Of a DNA stretch of 9,074 bases, positions 8,001 to 9,074 are shown in pieces. Origin of the DNA: JBJEDU01 sp051872395 (lineage in GTDB: Bacteria > Bacillota_I > Bacilli_A > RFN20 > CAG-826); assembly GCA_051872395.1 (NCBI GenBank), contig JBJEDU010000014.1, positions 1 through 9,074 on the forward strand, written 5' to 3'. The notes beneath the pieces were generated by a model, which saw only the letters and a list, made by a program, of their open reading frames with translations, ran no database searches and was not told the DNA's origin. Both the position numbers and the translations under genes were made by a program. How positions within the stretch are numbered: position 1 is the stretch's first letter; each line of letters starts with the position of its first letter.

Positions 8001-8701
8001 GCGTCACGAGTGGTTTTGATATCAGTATCGGCTTTCTTAATTGTTTCTTCTAAGTAAGCATTGTGACCAAATAATGAGATGACATCATCATTATTTTCTA
8101 ATCCTAAGGCTTTTAAGAAAGTAAGCGCACTCATCTTTCTTTGTCTATCGATACGAACATTTAATAAATCTTTCGCATCAGACTCGAATTGAAGCCATGT
8201 ACCTCTACCAGGAATTAAATCAGCTTCATAGAAATACTTACCATTTCTTTGTTCTTTGCTTAAATAAGCACCTGGGGAACGCACTAATTGGCTAACGATT
8301 ACTTTTTCAACACCATTAACGATAAATGTTCCGGAATTTGTCATAATTGGGAAATCACCCATATAGACTTCCGCTTCTTGGATTTCACCACTTTCTTTGT
8401 GGATTAAACGTAAAGTCACGAAAAGTGGAACACAATATGTTAATTCACGACTTTTACATTCCAAGAAATTATGTTTTGGTTCATTAAATTTAACAGAAAC
8501 ATATTCGATCGATAAATCATCAGAATAAGAATTAATAGGGAAAGATTCTCTAAATACTTCATCGAGACCTTTATTTTTAAATTCTTCATATGATGTTGTT
8601 TGAATTTCAACAAGGTTAGGTAATGGTAAATCACCAGAAATCTTGCTGTAATTATAACGATCATTGTTCAATTTCTTTAAATCTGTAATTTTTCTTATCA
8701 T
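5081..8701 (-). CDS. rpoB: DNA-directed RNA polymerase subunit beta
   Basis: This is the beta subunit, forming with beta' the DNA/RNA channel and active centre; it is complete at 1206 residues, close to other Bacillota. Visible in order: protrusion with FIVNGVEKVIVSQLVRSPG at 126-144; lobe about 150-390; rifampicin/fork region at 463-490 (SSQLSQFMDQ, KRRLSALGPGG) followed by HYGRICPIETPEGQNIGLI at 509-527; NYEDAVIMSERLV at 772-784, whose Glu774/Asp775 correspond to the active-site acidic pair; GDKMSGRHGNKGV at 928-940 with the conserved lysines 930 and 938; C-terminal clamp and anchor region GGKAQNGGQRFGEMEVWALE at 1071-1090; and an acidic, poorly conserved tail after about 1160. Start MIRK is supported by AAAGGAG 8 bases upstream. 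It follows a ybxB-like gene by 13 bp and precedes rpoC by 13 bp. No promoter is visible at its start, so it is likely read from upstream ribosomal protein genes outside the window. Residue 481 is Asn at the rifampicin-contact position (see findings). Confidence 0.99.
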   Translation of the reverse strand: MIRKITDLKKLNNDRYNYSKISGDLPLPNLVEIQTTSYEEFKNKGLDEVFRESFPINSYSDDLSIEYVSVKFNEPKHNFLECKSRELTYCVPLFVTLRLIHKESGEIQEAEVYMGDFPIMTNSGTFIVNGVEKVIVSQLVRSPGAYLSKEQRNGKYFYEADLIPGRGTWLQFESDAKDLLNVRIDRQRKMSALTFLKALGLENNDDVISLFGHNAYLEETIKKADTDIKTTRDALVDIFRKMKPGEPVTSDGINSFLVQKFFDAKRYDLGRAGRFKYIKKLNIYDRLVDRVLAENLISVDGELKYKKGHKLTLEEVEQLKNEEFFEKGAHLLVVPVNKDLDDHSTVNSVKVYNNDKKEVVSHVIGTDLHSTVNYVTMSDIFALFSYFLNIIDGFGDTDDIDHLGNRRIRCVGELIQNQFRLGLAKMVKTVQQKMSTSDIGNVKLKQLINPRPLTASIREFFASSQLSQFMDQTNPLAELTNKRRLSALGPGGISRDRASNEVRDVHVSHYGRICPIETPEGQNIGLINNLASYAKINKYGFIETPYRNVKKITDDEGKTHVYILNAAEDSEYLSADQEWDFVIAEANVNLSEDGEILDEFVVCRHKGENVMASKEDIDFVDVSPKQIVSVATACIPFLENDDTTRALMGANMQRQALPLLKPTAPLVGTGIEHQIARDSGLAVVASEDGVVSYSDSRRIDVVSSETHETKTYRLQKFERSNQGTCINQTSIVKVGQFVKRGDIIADGPAMQNGDLALGQNVTIAFMTWNGYNYEDAVIMSERLVKDDVYTTIHIEKYELECRSIPKLGDEEITADIPNVSLEAKAHLDERGIIVPGSEVKEGDILVGKVTPRGATEPSAEDKLLMSIFGDKANEGKDASLRVPHGGAGIVLDVKVVKREPKSKDNELAPGVNEVVRVYIVQKRKISEGDKMSGRHGNKGVISRILPEADMPFLPDGTPVDILLNPLGVPSRMNIGQILEVHLGMALKKLGYRLATPVFDGITNEEIFDLMKQAGMDSDGKTILYDGRTGERFDERINVGVMYMIKLVHMVDDKLHARATGPYSLVTQQPLGGKAQNGGQRFGEMEVWALEAYGAAHILQEIITVKSDDRVGRRKTYEAIIKGHELPKPGIPEAFKVLVKELKSLALDVKLYDDEGNLIDMDALAREQDKEERKTNESIRHLTGEDESRTVSETDINVFSGFDDIDK

Positions 8702-8709
8702 TATAACGG

Positions 8710-8716
8710 CTCCTTT
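8710..8716 (-). promoter_or_regulatory. rpoB ribosome binding site, overlapping the upstream stop codon
   Basis: AAAGGAG on the minus strand lies 8 bases before the rpoB ATG at 8701. Its first two bases are the last two bases of the methyltransferase TAA (8715-8717). It fixes the rpoB start and mirrors the layout at the rpoB/rpoC junction. Confidence 0.85.
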
Positions 8717-9074
8717 ATTTTAATTTTTCAGTCATTTTAATCGCCTGATAGATGTAGTAACCTTTATCTTTTTTTAATAGAGTACAATTATTGAATAATT
8801 CTCTAATGTAGTTAGAAGCAGAAATTGCTCCTTGGTTCTTTCTAATGACGATATAAAGTGACCCGCCATCATGTAAATGTTGTCTTGCCTCACTATAGAT
8901 ACGATAAGTAACAACTTTACCTGCTCTAATTGGAGGGTTAACAACGATTGAATCATAAAGTCCTTCAATGTTTGAATATATGTCGCTTTGAAGGCACGCG
9001 ACTCTTTGGCTTAAATCTAGCGCTTTAATATTAATATTAGATAATGTTATAGCGCGCGCATTTATATCTGCAAG
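8715..9074 (-). CDS. ybxB: Class I SAM-dependent methyltransferase, YbxB/RsmC-like (16S rRNA guanine-N2), C-terminal part only
   Basis: The open frame enters from the window edge and gives 119 residues ending KMTEKLK before TAA; the start and the SAM-binding GxGxG loop lie outside the window. Visible residues begin LADINARAITLSNIN, matching the acidic-loop (ADIN-x-RA) region after strand 2 of RsmC-type methyltransferases. DSIVVNPPIRAGK follows at visible residues 41-53; its NPPI is the catalytic motif IV of amino-methylating enzymes that act on guanine or adenine in nucleic acids. The segments GGSLYIVIRKNQGA and KDKGYYIYQAIK fit the C-terminal strands of Bacillus YbxB as I remember them. The expected full length is about 200 residues. 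Position directly before rpoB (between rplL and rpoB in B. subtilis) supports the assignment. RsmC in E. coli methylates G1207 of 16S rRNA; that this protein uses the same site is inference. Confidence 0.87.
   Translation of the reverse strand, partial: LADINARAITLSNINIKALDLSQRVACLQSDIYSNIEGLYDSIVVNPPIRAGKVVTYRIYSEARQHLHDGGSLYIVIRKNQGAISASNYIRELFNNCTLLKKDKGYYIYQAIKMTEKLK

Noticed and set aside
1141..8701. Mycoplasma-type genetic code (UGA read as Trp)
   Set aside because: Both subunits translate full length with the standard code, and conserved Trp positions are TGG.
8774..8968. Minus-strand open frame of 64 codons near the right edge
   Set aside because: It is an out-of-frame reading of the methyltransferase gene; the adjacent frame gives the NPPI motif and clear family residues through to the stop at 8715.
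1..9074. CRISPR array, mobile element, phage, tRNA/rRNA or toxin-antitoxin or defence system
   Set aside because: No direct-repeat arrays, transposase or integrase motifs, or RNA gene signatures were seen; almost all the DNA is accounted for by four genes with short gaps.

Overview
The window holds the minus-strand end of an RNA polymerase beta operon from a low-GC, AT-rich member of the Bacillota/Mycoplasmatota (Bacilli sensu lato). The sequence gives no species name. RpoB and RpoC resemble those of Mollicutes, Acholeplasma/RF39-type and erysipelotrich-type Bacilli. Tryptophan is read from TGG and both long genes run through without in-frame TGA, so this is not a UGA=Trp mycoplasma. An uncultured gut or host-associated Bacilli lineage is my best inference.

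All recognised genes lie on the minus strand, so transcription runs from high to low coordinates. At the right edge (8715-9074) is the C-terminal part of a YbxB/RsmC-like 16S rRNA methyltransferase, the usual neighbour between rplL and rpoB in Bacillota. Next come complete rpoB (5081-8701, 1206 aa) and complete rpoC (1141-5067, 1308 aa). The three genes are separated by two gaps of exactly 13 bp, and each downstream Shine-Dalgarno sequence begins inside the upstream stop codon. This is a compact, probably translationally coupled arrangement. Together beta and beta' form the catalytic core of RNA polymerase. The upstream methyltransferase modifies the small ribosomal subunit, so transcription and ribosome maturation genes are co-expressed.

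After rpoC there is a 140-bp gap (1001-1140) with a strong interrupted hairpin at 1079-1118 and a small AT-rich hairpin at 1016-1034. Then follows a truncated gene (1-1000) for a predicted secreted lipoprotein zinc protease of the M6/immune-inhibitor-A-like family. It replaces the rpsL-rpsG-fusA genes that often follow rpoC in Bacillota.

No previously undescribed system is evident; most of the window is core transcription machinery. The points worth a second look are antibiotic-contact residues in the polymerase. Asn replaces the rifampicin-contact His at E. coli position 526, and Ser occupies the fidaxomicin 'sensitizer' position of beta'. The other points are the stop/SD overlaps, the unusual hairpin after rpoC, and the lipoprotein protease next to it.
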